Source: Roseomonas aerilata DSM 19363 (GTDB lineage Bacteria > Pseudomonadota > Alphaproteobacteria > Acetobacterales > Acetobacteraceae). Taken from it: 64,000 bases of DNA. Position 1 is the first letter of the stretch, and every line of letters starts with the position of its first letter. A program made the translations under genes and the position numbers. The notes under the pieces are model-generated. The model had not been told where the DNA came from. It searched no databases and saw only the letters and a program-made list of their open reading frames with translations. Shown here one piece after another: positions 1-7,801 of the stretch. The stretch spans positions 1 through 64,000 of the forward strand of contig NZ_JONP01000025.1 in assembly GCF_000711725.1 (NCBI RefSeq), written 5' to 3'.

Positions 1-58
1 GGAAGAGGGGCGCAATCCGCCGCACCTGAGCCCTCGTCAGCCAGAACAGATCAGCCAT
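1..58 (-). CDS. IS5-family (IS427-like) transposase, N-terminal fragment cut by window edge
   Basis: Read on the reverse strand from an ATG at 58, the 19 visible codons give MADLFWLTRAQVRRIAPLF, the typical opening of the first ORF of IS427/IS1031-type IS5-family transposases. A good Shine-Dalgarno GGAGG (complement of 65-69) lies 6 bases upstream of the ATG. The gene runs off the left edge, so its length and integrity cannot be judged. It is divergent from the IS3 genes that follow. Family assignment rests on this short but distinctive start only. Confidence 0.7.
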   Translation of the reverse strand, partial: MADLFWLTRAQVRRIAPLF

Positions 59-130
59 GCAGCACCTCCGGCCACCATGAAATCAGCCATCCAGATCAAG
101 TGCCAGCTCTTAACGTGCGCCCCTAGAAGC

Positions 131-160
131 GATCCGCCGGTTATGTGAGCCCGGCGGATC
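131..160. repeat. Perfect 10-bp inverted repeat before IS3 orfA
   Basis: GATCCGCCGG (131-140) and CCGGCGGATC (151-160) are exact complements around a 10-base loop. The hairpin ends just before the orfA translation start region. It may be part of the IS3 end or a structure that limits read-through translation of the transposase from outside; neither role can be proven here. Confidence 0.55.
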
Positions 161-176
161 CATGGAGAGTTTTGGG

Positions 177-455
177 ATGGCGAGGAAGCACCACAAGCCG
201 GAGGAGATCGTGGCGAAGCTGCGCCAAGTCGAGGTGCTGCTGGCGCAGGGGAAGTCAGCGGTCGAAGCCGTGCGGGTGATTGGGGTGACGGAGCAGACGT
301 ACTACCGCTGGCGCAGCGAGTACGGCGGTCTGAAGCTGGACCAGGTGAGACGGCCAAAGGTGCTGGAACAGGAGAACGGCAGGCTTCGCCGGGCGGTGGC
401 GGACCTCACCCTGGAGAAGCTGGCGCTGAAGGAAGCCGCCTTGGGAAACTGGTGA
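177..455 (+). CDS. IS3-family transposase OrfA
   Basis: Small helix-turn-helix protein of about 92 residues that binds the ends of an IS3-family (IS407-like) element. The start MARKHHKPEEIVAKLRQVEV and the motif TEQTYYRWRSEYGGL are typical, followed by a leucine-rich helix (ENGRLRRAVADLTLEKLALK) used for multimerisation. I place the start at ATG 177 rather than ATG 162 because GGAGAG at 164-169 is 7 bases ahead of it and the family protein begins there. The stop overlaps the orfB GTG by four bases (GTGA, 452-455), so orfB may be reached by coupling or frameshifting. Confidence 0.85.
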   Translation: MARKHHKPEEIVAKLRQVEVLLAQGKSAVEAVRVIGVTEQTYYRWRSEYGGLKLDQVRRPKVLEQENGRLRRAVADLTLEKLALKEAALGNW

Positions 456-1444
456 GCGCCGCGCGTCGTCGGGCCTGTGTCAGGCACGTCACGGGCAAGC
501 TCGACGTCTCGGAGCGGTTTGCCTGCCGGGTGCTGGGGCAGCACCGGACCGTGCAGCGCAGGACGCTCCGGGTGGCTGACGACGAGGCGGCGCTGAGGGA
601 GAGTATCATCGACCTGGCGCGGCAGTATGGGCGCTACGGATACCGGCGGATCACGGCCCTGCTGCGGGCCGAGGGTTGGTGCTGCAACCACAAGAGGGTC
701 GAGCGCATCTGGCGCGCGGAGGGGCTGAAGGTGCCCGCCCGGCAACCCAGGCGTGGTCGGCTCTGGCTAAACGACGGTTCCTACGTGCGGCTGCGGCCGG
801 AGCGGCCGAACCATGTCTGGGCTTACGACTTCGTCGAGGACCGGACGCGCGATGGCTGCAAGCTGCGGATGCTTAACGTAGTCGACGAGTACACCCGGGA
901 GTGCCTCGCGATCCGGGTGGCGCGCAGGCTCGGGGCGGCGGACGTGATCGATGTCCTCTCCGACCTGTTCATCCTGCGCGGCACCCTGGGCCACGTGCGG
1001 TCCGACAATGGGCCGGAGTTCGCCGCCACCGCGGTGAAGGGCTGGATCACCGGCGTCGGCGCAAAGACGGCGTTCATCGAACCGGGCAGTCCCTGGGAGA
1101 ACGGCTATGTCGAGAGCTTCAACGGCAAGCTCCGGGACGAGCTGCTGAACGCGGAGGTGTTCAACACGCTGGCCGAGGCGAAGGTGCTGATCGAGGGCTG
1201 GCGTAGGCACTACAACACCGTCCGGCCGCACTCCTCGCTCCACTACCGACCACCCGCGCCGGAGGTGCTCTTGACGCCGCGCGTACCATCACCAGCAGGA
1301 CGCCTCCCCTCCAGAACAGGCCGACCTGCTGCGGCCACGCCTGGTCGACATGATCGATGGACGGCACGAGCTGGTCCGGCTGGCGGCACTGATCGATTGG
1401 GGCTGGTTCGAGCAGGAATGGGCTGGGTTCTTTCCCGCCGGTGA
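452..1444 (+). CDS. IS3-family transposase OrfB, C-terminus replaced by IS5 sequence
   Basis: DDE integrase-type transposase (rve domain). The catalytic triad is visible as D126 (VWAYDF), D185 (RSDNGPEF) and E221 (NGYVESFNGK), giving the family's D-D(35)-E spacing. Genuine homology ends near residue 277 after the RPHSSLHYRPPAPE signature. The last ~50 residues are an out-of-frame reading of the IS5 transposase that starts at 1350. The original tail is therefore missing and the protein is probably defective, although the core domain is intact. GTG start at 452 overlaps the orfA stop. Confidence 0.85.
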   Translation: MSAARRRACVRHVTGKLDVSERFACRVLGQHRTVQRRTLRVADDEAALRESIIDLARQYGRYGYRRITALLRAEGWCCNHKRVERIWRAEGLKVPARQPRRGRLWLNDGSYVRLRPERPNHVWAYDFVEDRTRDGCKLRMLNVVDEYTRECLAIRVARRLGAADVIDVLSDLFILRGTLGHVRSDNGPEFAATAVKGWITGVGAKTAFIEPGSPWENGYVESFNGKLRDELLNAEVFNTLAEAKVLIEGWRRHYNTVRPHSSLHYRPPAPEVLLTPRVPSPAGRLPSRTGRPAAATPGRHDRWTARAGPAGGTDRLGLVRAGMGWVLSRR

Positions 1445-2642
1445 GGGGCGGCCCGCCATCCATCCGCGCCTAGTGGCCGGGCTGATGTACCTGCAGCACG
1501 CCTACGGCCTTTCCGACGAGGCGGTGCTCGCCAGCTGGGTAGAGAACCCGTACTTCCAGCACTTCACTGGCGAGACCGTCTTCCAGCACCGCCCGCCCAT
1601 TCACCCCTCCTGGCTCAGCCGCTGGCGCGGCCGCATCGGTGAGGAGGGGGTGGAGTGGCTGCTGACCAAAAACATCGAGGCGGGCCGGGCCTCGGGTGCC
1701 GTGACGCCGCGCAGCCTGTCCGAGATCGCGGTGGACACCACCGTGATGGAGAAGGCCATCGCGCATCCGACCGACAGCCGCCTCTACGAGAAGGCGCGCC
1801 GCTCGCTGGTAACGCTGGCTGAGAGGGCGGGCATTCGGTTGCGGCAGAACTACAACCGCAAGGCTCCGCGCCTGGCAGCCCAGGCTGGGCGTCACGCCCA
1901 TGCCCGGCAGTTCCGGCGCATGCGCAAGGCGCTGCGCACGCTTAAGGGCTACACGGGACGCGTCCTGCACGACATCGGCCGCAAGCTCGGCGCCATCCCC
2001 GAGGGAGGGCTGCGGAGGCAGATGGAGCAACGCATCGCGCTCGTCACCCGCCTGCTGCGGCAGACACCCAAGAGCGCGGGCAAGCTCTACGCCCTGCACG
2101 AGCCCGAGGTCGAGGTCGACTGCATCGCCAAGGGCAAGGCGCGGGTGCGCTACGAGTTCGGCACCAAGGTCAGCATCGCCACCACGCTTGCTGGCGGCTT
2201 TGTCGTTGGCATGCGCTCCATGCCGGGCAACCCCTATGACGGCCACACCCTTCCCGACGCCCTCCAGCAGGTCGAGACCCTCACCGGGCAGCTCCCCACC
2301 CTTGCCGTGGTCGACCGTGGCTACCGCGGCCATGGCGCCCACGGCACGACGGTGCTCGTCAGCGGCACGCGTCACGGCCTCACGCCACGCTTGCGCAAGC
2401 TCCTGCAGCGACGCAGCGCCATCGAGCCCGAGATCGGCCACATGAAGTCCGACGGACGCCTCGCCCGATGCGCCCTCAAGGGCACCATCGGTGATGCCCT
2501 CTACGCCGTGCTCTGCGGGTGCGGGCACAACATCCGCAAGATCCTCGCCTACCTCAGGGCCCTTTCGCTCGCCCTCCTTGCCGCCCTCAACCAGGCAATG
2601 GGCCAGCCAGACCACCAGCCGCTTACGGTCCAGACAGCCTGA
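1350..2642 (+). CDS. IS5-family transposase, probably lacking its true N-terminus
   Basis: DDE transposase of the IS5 group, 430 residues from this ATG. Likely catalytic residues are D129 (IAVDTTVMEKA), D322 (VVDRGYRGHG) and E359 (SAIEPEIGHMKSDGR). The N-terminal IS5 domain (HELVRLAALIDW, IHPRLVAGLMYLQ) is present. Family-like sequence continues upstream in the same frame for about 20 codons (ASPPEQADLLRPRLVDM) but without any ATG, GTG or TTG before a TGA at 1272-1274. The start codon may therefore have been lost at the junction with IS3 orfB. C-terminal Asn/Arg helix HNIRKILAYL is intact. Confidence 0.85.
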   Translation: MIDGRHELVRLAALIDWGWFEQEWAGFFPAGEGRPAIHPRLVAGLMYLQHAYGLSDEAVLASWVENPYFQHFTGETVFQHRPPIHPSWLSRWRGRIGEEGVEWLLTKNIEAGRASGAVTPRSLSEIAVDTTVMEKAIAHPTDSRLYEKARRSLVTLAERAGIRLRQNYNRKAPRLAAQAGRHAHARQFRRMRKALRTLKGYTGRVLHDIGRKLGAIPEGGLRRQMEQRIALVTRLLRQTPKSAGKLYALHEPEVEVDCIAKGKARVRYEFGTKVSIATTLAGGFVVGMRSMPGNPYDGHTLPDALQQVETLTGQLPTLAVVDRGYRGHGAHGTTVLVSGTRHGLTPRLRKLLQRRSAIEPEIGHMKSDGRLARCALKGTIGDALYAVLCGCGHNIRKILAYLRALSLALLAALNQAMGQPDHQPLTVQTA

Positions 2643-2779
2643 AGAGGTTAGTCAAGGCCGACTACGTAGGAGAGCATCGCCAAGACGCCTGCGACGGAGC
2701 ACAAGAAAGTCTCACTATGGGTGTGATTGTAGGGTGGGATCGCTGAACCGCCCAAAATAGCAACAAAGTGAATTTCAGC

Positions 2780-2855
2780 TGGCGTCCCGTACGGGATTCG
2801 AACCCGTGTTGCAGCCTTGAAAGGGCCGCGTCCTAGGCCTCTAGACGAACGGGAC
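2780..2855 (-). tRNA. tRNA-Glu (anticodon TTC)
   Basis: Read on the reverse strand, a full cloverleaf is present: acceptor GTCCCGT pairing with ACGGGAC, T-arm CGGGTTCGAATCCCG, and anticodon loop CTTTCAA giving TTC. The CCA end is encoded (complement of 2780-2782). It sits at the edge of the IS nest, a common place for insertions next to tRNA genes. Confidence 0.97.
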
Positions 2856-2934
2856 AGGCCGGAGCCCACCTGAGAGGGGGCGGGGCGTCACTACAATGCC
2901 AGGGCGTCGGCGTCCAGCACCTACGTCGGATGCG

Positions 2935-3630
2935 TCAGAGGGCGAGCGGGATATCGGGCGGTACCAGCGGCGCCCGCGGCGACGGGGCAGAGGCGGGGGC
3001 GGCCGCTGGCTCCGGCTCGCCCCTGGCTGGGGTTCCCGCGGGGGGCGCGCCACCGGCCGGCGTCCCGGACGCCGCCGCAGCAGGGGCCGGCGTGCTGGTG
3101 GCTGCGGGTGGATCGGCCCGCACGGGTGCCTCCACCACCGCGGGGGCTTGGCCGGCGGGCTTGGCCGCCACGGGATCAGCCACCGTGTAGTCAGGCACGA
3201 TTCGCGCCTGGGCGCCGGCGATCACGAGCACCTTCTGCCCGATCGGCAGAGGCGGCACGTCACGCTGAGTAACGTTCACCAGCTCCCCGTTCGTGCGGCG
3301 GACGATGTATTCGGTGCCGCGGTTGTCGTTCACCACGCGCTCGGTCGCCGTACCCAACAAGCCGCCGACGAGGCCGCCACCAACCCCGGCCAGGGCGGAG
3401 GTCAGGTGGCTGCCAGTCGCGGCGCCGCCGACGATGCCGCCGGCCGCCGCGCCCACCGCCGCACCCGTCGCGCCGTCGGCGGAGATCGCGACCTCGCGCG
3501 CGCCGATGATGACGCCCTGCTGCACCGGGTTCACCTGCTGCACCGCGCGCGTGGCATAGGTATCGGCCGAGTAGCTGTTGCCACAGCCGGCGAGGAGCAG
3601 GAGGGGGAGCAGGAAACGGGCAGGCGGCAT
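2935..3630 (-). CDS. Lipoprotein with glycine-zipper segment and Pro/Ala-rich tail
   Basis: Predicted outer-membrane lipoprotein of about 231 residues. The signal peptide ends in a lipobox LLAGC at residue ~16. A glycine-zipper region follows at about 52-98 (GAAVGAAAGGIVGGAATG, GGGLVGGLLG), as in SlyB/17-kDa antigen-type proteins. A short folded part follows (TEYIVRRTNGELVNVTQ). The last ~75 residues are low-complexity Pro/Ala/Gly. I choose ATG 3630 over GTG 3636 because GGAG lies 5 bases before the ATG. Exact function is unknown; SlyB relatives influence envelope integrity. Confidence 0.75.
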   Translation of the reverse strand: MPPARFLLPLLLLAGCGNSYSADTYATRAVQQVNPVQQGVIIGAREVAISADGATGAAVGAAAGGIVGGAATGSHLTSALAGVGGGLVGGLLGTATERVVNDNRGTEYIVRRTNGELVNVTQRDVPPLPIGQKVLVIAGAQARIVPDYTVADPVAAKPAGQAPAVVEAPVRADPPAATSTPAPAAAASGTPAGGAPPAGTPARGEPEPAAAPASAPSPRAPLVPPDIPLAL

Positions 3631-3751
3631 GGGCACTCCGCGGTCTGTGCGGCGCGGGGTCCCGCGCCGCCCCAGGGGTCGGTGGGGGCTCAGGGAGGCG
3701 AGTTAAAGCCATGCGGGGCTGCGAACAACCCGGAACCCCTCGATTGACTCC

Positions 3752-5533
3752 TCAGGCCGGGGCTGCATCCTGCACATGAAGGCAGGTCGAGACCTCGCCA
3801 TTCCAGCTCTCCGCCCGCAGCACCCCGCAGAGATGCAGCGGCACCTTGCGCGGTCCCAGGAGGAGATCCGCAAGCGGCCCCTCCTTCGCGCGGAAGGCCA
3901 CGGCCTTCAACCGCGCACCCCCCTCCCCTTCCAGGAAGAGGCGGATGGTCGCGCCCTCCTTACCCACCCGGTCCGCGCGCACCACGCGGGCGTGGCGCAG
4001 GGCGAAGAGCGGTTCCTCGTTGCCGGTGCCGAAGGGGGCGAGGCGGGCGACCTGCTCCGCCATGGCCGTGTTGGCAGCGGCGACGCTGAGCGTGCCCTCC
4101 ACCACCAGAGCCGCCGCATCCGGCAGCTCGGCCGCGCGCGAGAGACGGTCGTTGAGGAAGGCGCGAACCTCCGGCAGTCGCTCTGCGCGGAAGGAAAGTC
4201 CCGCGGCCATGGCGTGGCCGCCGCCTGTCAGCAGCAGGCCCGCCTGGCGCGCCGCGATGACAGCCGCGCCCAGGTCGATGCCGGGCACGGAGCGGCCAGA
4301 ACCTTTGGCGACGCCGTCCGAGAGGCCCGCGACGATGGCGGGGCGGTTGAAGCGCTCCTTCACCCGTCCCGCGACGATGCCGACGACGCCGGGGTGCCAC
4401 CCCTCCCCCAGGATGAGCAGCACGGGGTCGCCGGCGGCCGCGGCGGCCTCGGCCATGCGAAGGGCGGTTTCCATCACCTCCGCCTCCACCTCCTGGCGGC
4501 GGCGGTTCGTGGTGTCGAGGCGCTCGGCCATGGCGCGGGCCTCGAGCGGGTCCTCCTCCAGCAGAAGGCGGAGGGCTAGGTCGCTCTCCCCGATACGCCC
4601 GGAAGCGTTGAGGCGTGGGCCGAGGCCGAAGCCGAGGGACTGGGCGCTGGGGATGTCCTTCACCCCTGCCACCTCGAGCAGGGCGGCCACGCCCGGGCGG
4701 GCGCGGCGGGCCATGACGCGCAGGCCCTGGGCGACGAGCGCGCGGTTGAGGCCGGTGAGGGGCATCACGTCGCAGACGGTGGCAGTCGCGACGAGGTCCA
4801 GCAGGTCGAGCAGGGGCGGCTCGGCGCGGCTCTCGAAAAAGCCGGCCTTGCGAAGGCTGCGGTGGAGCGCGACCGCCGTCATGAAGCAGATGGCGCCGGC
4901 GCAGAGCGTGCGAAGGCCAGAGTCGCAGTCCAGCCGGTTCGGGTTCACCGTGGCCAGGACTGGCGGCGGCGGGCCCTCGGCCTTGTGGTGGTCCAGCACC
5001 ACCACGTCCGCCCTTCCTTGCGCCGCCGCCAGCGCGTCATGGGCGGCGATGCCGCAGTCCACGCAGACGATGAGCGTCGCGCCACCATCGCAGAGAGCTG
5101 CGATGGCCGGCGCGTTGGGGCCGTAGCCCTCCTTGATGCGGTCCGGCACGTAGTGGGTGACGATGGCGCCGAGGTCGCGCAGGACGCGCGTGATCAGCGC
5201 GCCCGCGCAGGCGCCGTCCGCGTCGTAGTCGGCGAAGACCGCGACCCGCTCCCCTGCACGCACGGCCCCAGCCAGGCGTTCGGCCGCGCGGTCCATGTCG
5301 CGCAGGCAGGAGGGGTCGGGCATGGCGGCGCGCAGCCGCGGCTCAAGGAAGTCGGCTGCGTTCTCCACGCCTACGCCGCGTGCCGCGAGAAGGCGGCCGA
5401 CGAGTTCCGGCACCGCCAGGCGCTGGGCGATGGCGAGGCCCGTACGGGCGTCGCCATCGCGCCAGATCCAGCGGCGGCCGGTGGCGCTGCGCGTGACGCC
5501 GAGGACGGCGTCCGGGTGCGGAAGGTCAGGCAA
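3752..5533 (-). CDS. recJ: Single-stranded-DNA-specific exonuclease RecJ
   Basis: 5'-3' single-strand exonuclease of recombination and mismatch repair, cytoplasmic, 593 residues (usual length). DHH-superfamily motifs are clear: DYDADG at 102-107, CVDCGI near 158 and DHH at 181-183. The family core PRLNASGRIG and the DHHA1 signature GGGHAMAAGLSF follow, and the C-terminal OB part is present. The only start that gives the full N-terminus is TTG at 5533, which lies inside the end of glpX, implying translational coupling. It is the last gene of a four-gene operon (aminotransferase, hom, glpX, recJ). Confidence 0.95.
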   Translation of the reverse strand: MPDLPHPDAVLGVTRSATGRRWIWRDGDARTGLAIAQRLAVPELVGRLLAARGVGVENAADFLEPRLRAAMPDPSCLRDMDRAAERLAGAVRAGERVAVFADYDADGACAGALITRVLRDLGAIVTHYVPDRIKEGYGPNAPAIAALCDGGATLIVCVDCGIAAHDALAAAQGRADVVVLDHHKAEGPPPPVLATVNPNRLDCDSGLRTLCAGAICFMTAVALHRSLRKAGFFESRAEPPLLDLLDLVATATVCDVMPLTGLNRALVAQGLRVMARRARPGVAALLEVAGVKDIPSAQSLGFGLGPRLNASGRIGESDLALRLLLEEDPLEARAMAERLDTTNRRRQEVEAEVMETALRMAEAAAAAGDPVLLILGEGWHPGVVGIVAGRVKERFNRPAIVAGLSDGVAKGSGRSVPGIDLGAAVIAARQAGLLLTGGGHAMAAGLSFRAERLPEVRAFLNDRLSRAAELPDAAALVVEGTLSVAAANTAMAEQVARLAPFGTGNEEPLFALRHARVVRADRVGKEGATIRLFLEGEGGARLKAVAFRAKEGPLADLLLGPRKVPLHLCGVLRAESWNGEVSTCLHVQDAAPA

Positions 5534-6518
5534 CGAAGACGTTCGGCTTGATGCTGAAGTTGTGGTGCCCCTCGATGTAGCGGACCGTGCCGGTCTTGCT
5601 GCGCATGACGATCGAGTGGGTGACTGCGCTGGTGGCCGTGCGCCGCACGCCGCGCAGCATCGCGCCCGTGGTGACGCCGGTCGCCGAGAACATCACATCG
5701 CCGCGGGCCATGTCCTCGACGTTGAAGATGCGGTCGGGGTCGGTGATGCCCATGGACTTCGCGCGCTCCCGCTGGGTGTCGTCCTCGTAGATGAGGCGGC
5801 CCTGCATCTGGCCGCCAATGCAGCGCAGCGCGGCCGCCGCCAGCACGCCCTCGGGCGCGCCGCCCCAGCCGATATACATGTCCACGCCCGCTTCAGGCTG
5901 GGAGCAGGCGACGACGCCGGCCACGTCTCCGTCCGGAATGAGCATGATGCGCGCGCCAGCCTCGCGGCAGGCGCGGATGATCTCCTTGTGGCGGTCGCGG
6001 TCGAGCGTGCAGACGACGAGATCCTCGATCGAGGCCTTCTTCGCCTGGGCGAGGTTCCGGAGGTTCTCCTTCGGGCTGGCGTCGATATGCACCACGCCCT
6101 CCGGCAGGCCCGGGCCGACCGCCAGCTTGTCCATGTAGATGTCAGGGGCGTGCAGGAAGCCACCCTTCTCCGCGACGGCCAGGGTCGCGATGGCGTTGGG
6201 CATGCCGCGGGCGCAGATGGCGGTGCCCTCCAGCGGGTCCACCGCGATGTCCACCTCGGGGCCGCCGGAGCCGACCTTCTCGCCGATGTAAAGCATCGGC
6301 GCCTCGTCCATCTCACCCTCGCCGATCACCACGGTGCCGGTGATGGCGACGCTGTCGAAGGCGCGGCGCATGGCGTCCACCGCCGCGCCGTCGGCGCTGT
6401 TCTTATCGCCGCGCCCGATCCAGCGGGAGGCGGAGATGGCGGCGGCCTCCGTCACGCGGACGAGCTCCATCGCCAGGTTGCGGTCGCTCTGCAGGGGGGC
6501 GTCGGGGTTGATGCTCAT
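5526..6518 (-). CDS. glpX: Class II fructose-1,6-bisphosphatase GlpX
   Basis: Hydrolyses fructose-1,6-bisphosphate to fructose-6-phosphate in gluconeogenesis; Mg/Mn-dependent member of the lithium-sensitive phosphatase fold. 330 residues, as expected. Metal and phosphate motifs are visible: GEGEMDEAPML at 66-76 and DPLEGT at 94-99. ATG at 6518 overlaps the hom stop in an ATGA, and its own stop overlaps the recJ TTG start. The order hom-glpX-recJ recurs in alphaproteobacteria as I know them. Confidence 0.95.
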   Translation of the reverse strand: MSINPDAPLQSDRNLAMELVRVTEAAAISASRWIGRGDKNSADGAAVDAMRRAFDSVAITGTVVIGEGEMDEAPMLYIGEKVGSGGPEVDIAVDPLEGTAICARGMPNAIATLAVAEKGGFLHAPDIYMDKLAVGPGLPEGVVHIDASPKENLRNLAQAKKASIEDLVVCTLDRDRHKEIIRACREAGARIMLIPDGDVAGVVACSQPEAGVDMYIGWGGAPEGVLAAAALRCIGGQMQGRLIYEDDTQRERAKSMGITDPDRIFNVEDMARGDVMFSATGVTTGAMLRGVRRTATSAVTHSIVMRSKTGTVRYIEGHHNFSIKPNVFVA

Positions 6519-7801
6519 GGCGTTTCGATCCGGATGAGGGCGGGGGGTTCGAGCACGGCGTCGAGGGCGGCGATGCGGGCCAGCGCCTCGCGCATCGCGA
6601 CCTCTCGCGCCTCATGCGTGGTGACGACGACCGGCACGGCCTCGCCGGGCGCGCGGCCGCGCTGGAGCATGGATTCAAGGGAGATCCCGGCGTCGCGCAG
6701 GACGCCGGTCACGTCCGCGATCACGCCGGGGCGGTCCACCACCATCAGGCGCAGGTAGTAGGCGCCCGAATGGCGCTCCATCCCGACCGAGGGCAGCGCG
6801 GAAAAGGATTCGGCACCCCAGACGGGGGTGTGGCGGCCGCGGGCGATGTCGATGAGGTCGGACACGACGGCGCTGGCCGTGGGGCCGGCGCCGGCGCCGC
6901 GGCCGACGAGAACCACGCGGCCGACATGGTCGCCCTCCGCCACCACGGCGTTGAAGACGCCGTCCACGGTGGCCACGGGGTGGCTCGCCGGTACCATGCA
7001 GGGGTGCACGCGCGTCTCGACGCCCACTTCCGAGCAGGAGGCGATGCCCAGCAGCTTGATGCGGTAGCCGAGTTCCTCGGCAAGGCGGATGTCGAGCGCG
7101 GAGACGGCACGGATGCCCTCCACGTGCACCGCGCCGAAATCGACGGGGCGGCCGAAGGCGAGGGCCGCGAGGATGGCCAGCTTGTGGGCGGCGTCGATGC
7201 CGTCCACATCGAAGGTCGGGTCGGCTTCCGCGTAGCCGAGCTTCTGCGCCTCGCTCAGCGCCTCCGCGAACTCCCGCCCCCGCTCGCGCATCTGCGTCAG
7301 GATGTAGTTGCAGGTGCCGTTCAGGATGCCGGTGACGCGGGAGATGCGGTTGCCCGCCAGCCCCTCGCGGATGGCCTTGATGGCGGGGATGCCGCCGGCC
7401 ACCGCCGCCTCGAAGGCGAGCGGGACGTTGGACCGGGCGGCCAGCTCCGCCAGCTCGGCGCCGTGTATCGCGAGCAGCGCCTTGTTGGCGGTGACCACGG
7501 GCTTCCCGGCCGCGAGCGCCGCCTGGATCAACGCGCGGGCCGGGCCCTCGCTGCCGCCGATGGTTTCCACCACCACGTCCACCGCGGGGTCGTTCGCCAG
7601 CGCCACGGGATCGTCATACCAGCGCAGGCCGTCGAGGCTGATGCCGCGGTCGCGCGTGCGGTCGCGGGAGGAGACTGCGGTGACGGCGATGCGCCGGCCC
7701 GCGCGGGCAGCCACGATCTCCGCGTTCCCGCGCAGCAGGCCGAGCACGCCCGCACCAACCGTGCCGAGGCCGGCGACGGCAACCGCAAGAGGACGGGTCA
7801 T
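6515..7801 (-). CDS. hom: Homoserine dehydrogenase
   Basis: NAD(P)-dependent reduction of aspartate semialdehyde to homoserine, the branch point to threonine and methionine. 428 residues, monofunctional. The Rossmann motif GLGTVGAGVLG lies at ~11-21, the catalytic domain carries VTANKALLA, GILNGTCNYIL and YAEADPTFDVDG..AHKLAILA, and a C-terminal ACT domain begins near DRPGVIADVTGVLRDAGISL (feedback by threonine is likely). ATG 7801 overlaps the upstream aminotransferase stop by four bases. The same frame stays open further upstream, but only as a shadow of other genes. Confidence 0.96.
   Translation of the reverse strand: MTRPLAVAVAGLGTVGAGVLGLLRGNAEIVAARAGRRIAVTAVSSRDRTRDRGISLDGLRWYDDPVALANDPAVDVVVETIGGSEGPARALIQAALAAGKPVVTANKALLAIHGAELAELAARSNVPLAFEAAVAGGIPAIKAIREGLAGNRISRVTGILNGTCNYILTQMRERGREFAEALSEAQKLGYAEADPTFDVDGIDAAHKLAILAALAFGRPVDFGAVHVEGIRAVSALDIRLAEELGYRIKLLGIASCSEVGVETRVHPCMVPASHPVATVDGVFNAVVAEGDHVGRVVLVGRGAGAGPTASAVVSDLIDIARGRHTPVWGAESFSALPSVGMERHSGAYYLRLMVVDRPGVIADVTGVLRDAGISLESMLQRGRAPGEAVPVVVTTHEAREVAMREALARIAALDAVLEPPALIRIETP

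Larger units (their letters stand above)
1..2660. mobile_element. Nest of IS remnants (IS427-like, IS3, IS5)
   Basis: Three transposase families are packed head to tail with no cargo. The IS427-like gene leaves the window at the left, the IS3 pair follows at 177, and an IS5-type transposase begins inside the 3' end of IS3 orfB. Exact element ends are not established. A short CTTGAC at 1270-1275 and its complement GTCAAG at 2651-2656 could be inner parts of IS5 terminal repeats, but six bases is weak. The IS5 copy apparently removed the natural C-terminus of orfB, so at least the IS3 element is probably dead. tRNA-Glu lies about 120 bp to the right. Confidence 0.6.

Noticed and set aside
1470-2615. 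Long reverse-strand frame opposite the IS5 transposase
   Set aside because: Antisense shadow typical of GC-rich coding; no ribosome site or known domain.
2744-2753. TGAACCGCCC as a possible IS3-family terminal repeat
   Set aside because: It resembles IS3 ends I have seen, but no matching inverted copy was found at the left and the orientation does not fit the IS3 genes here.
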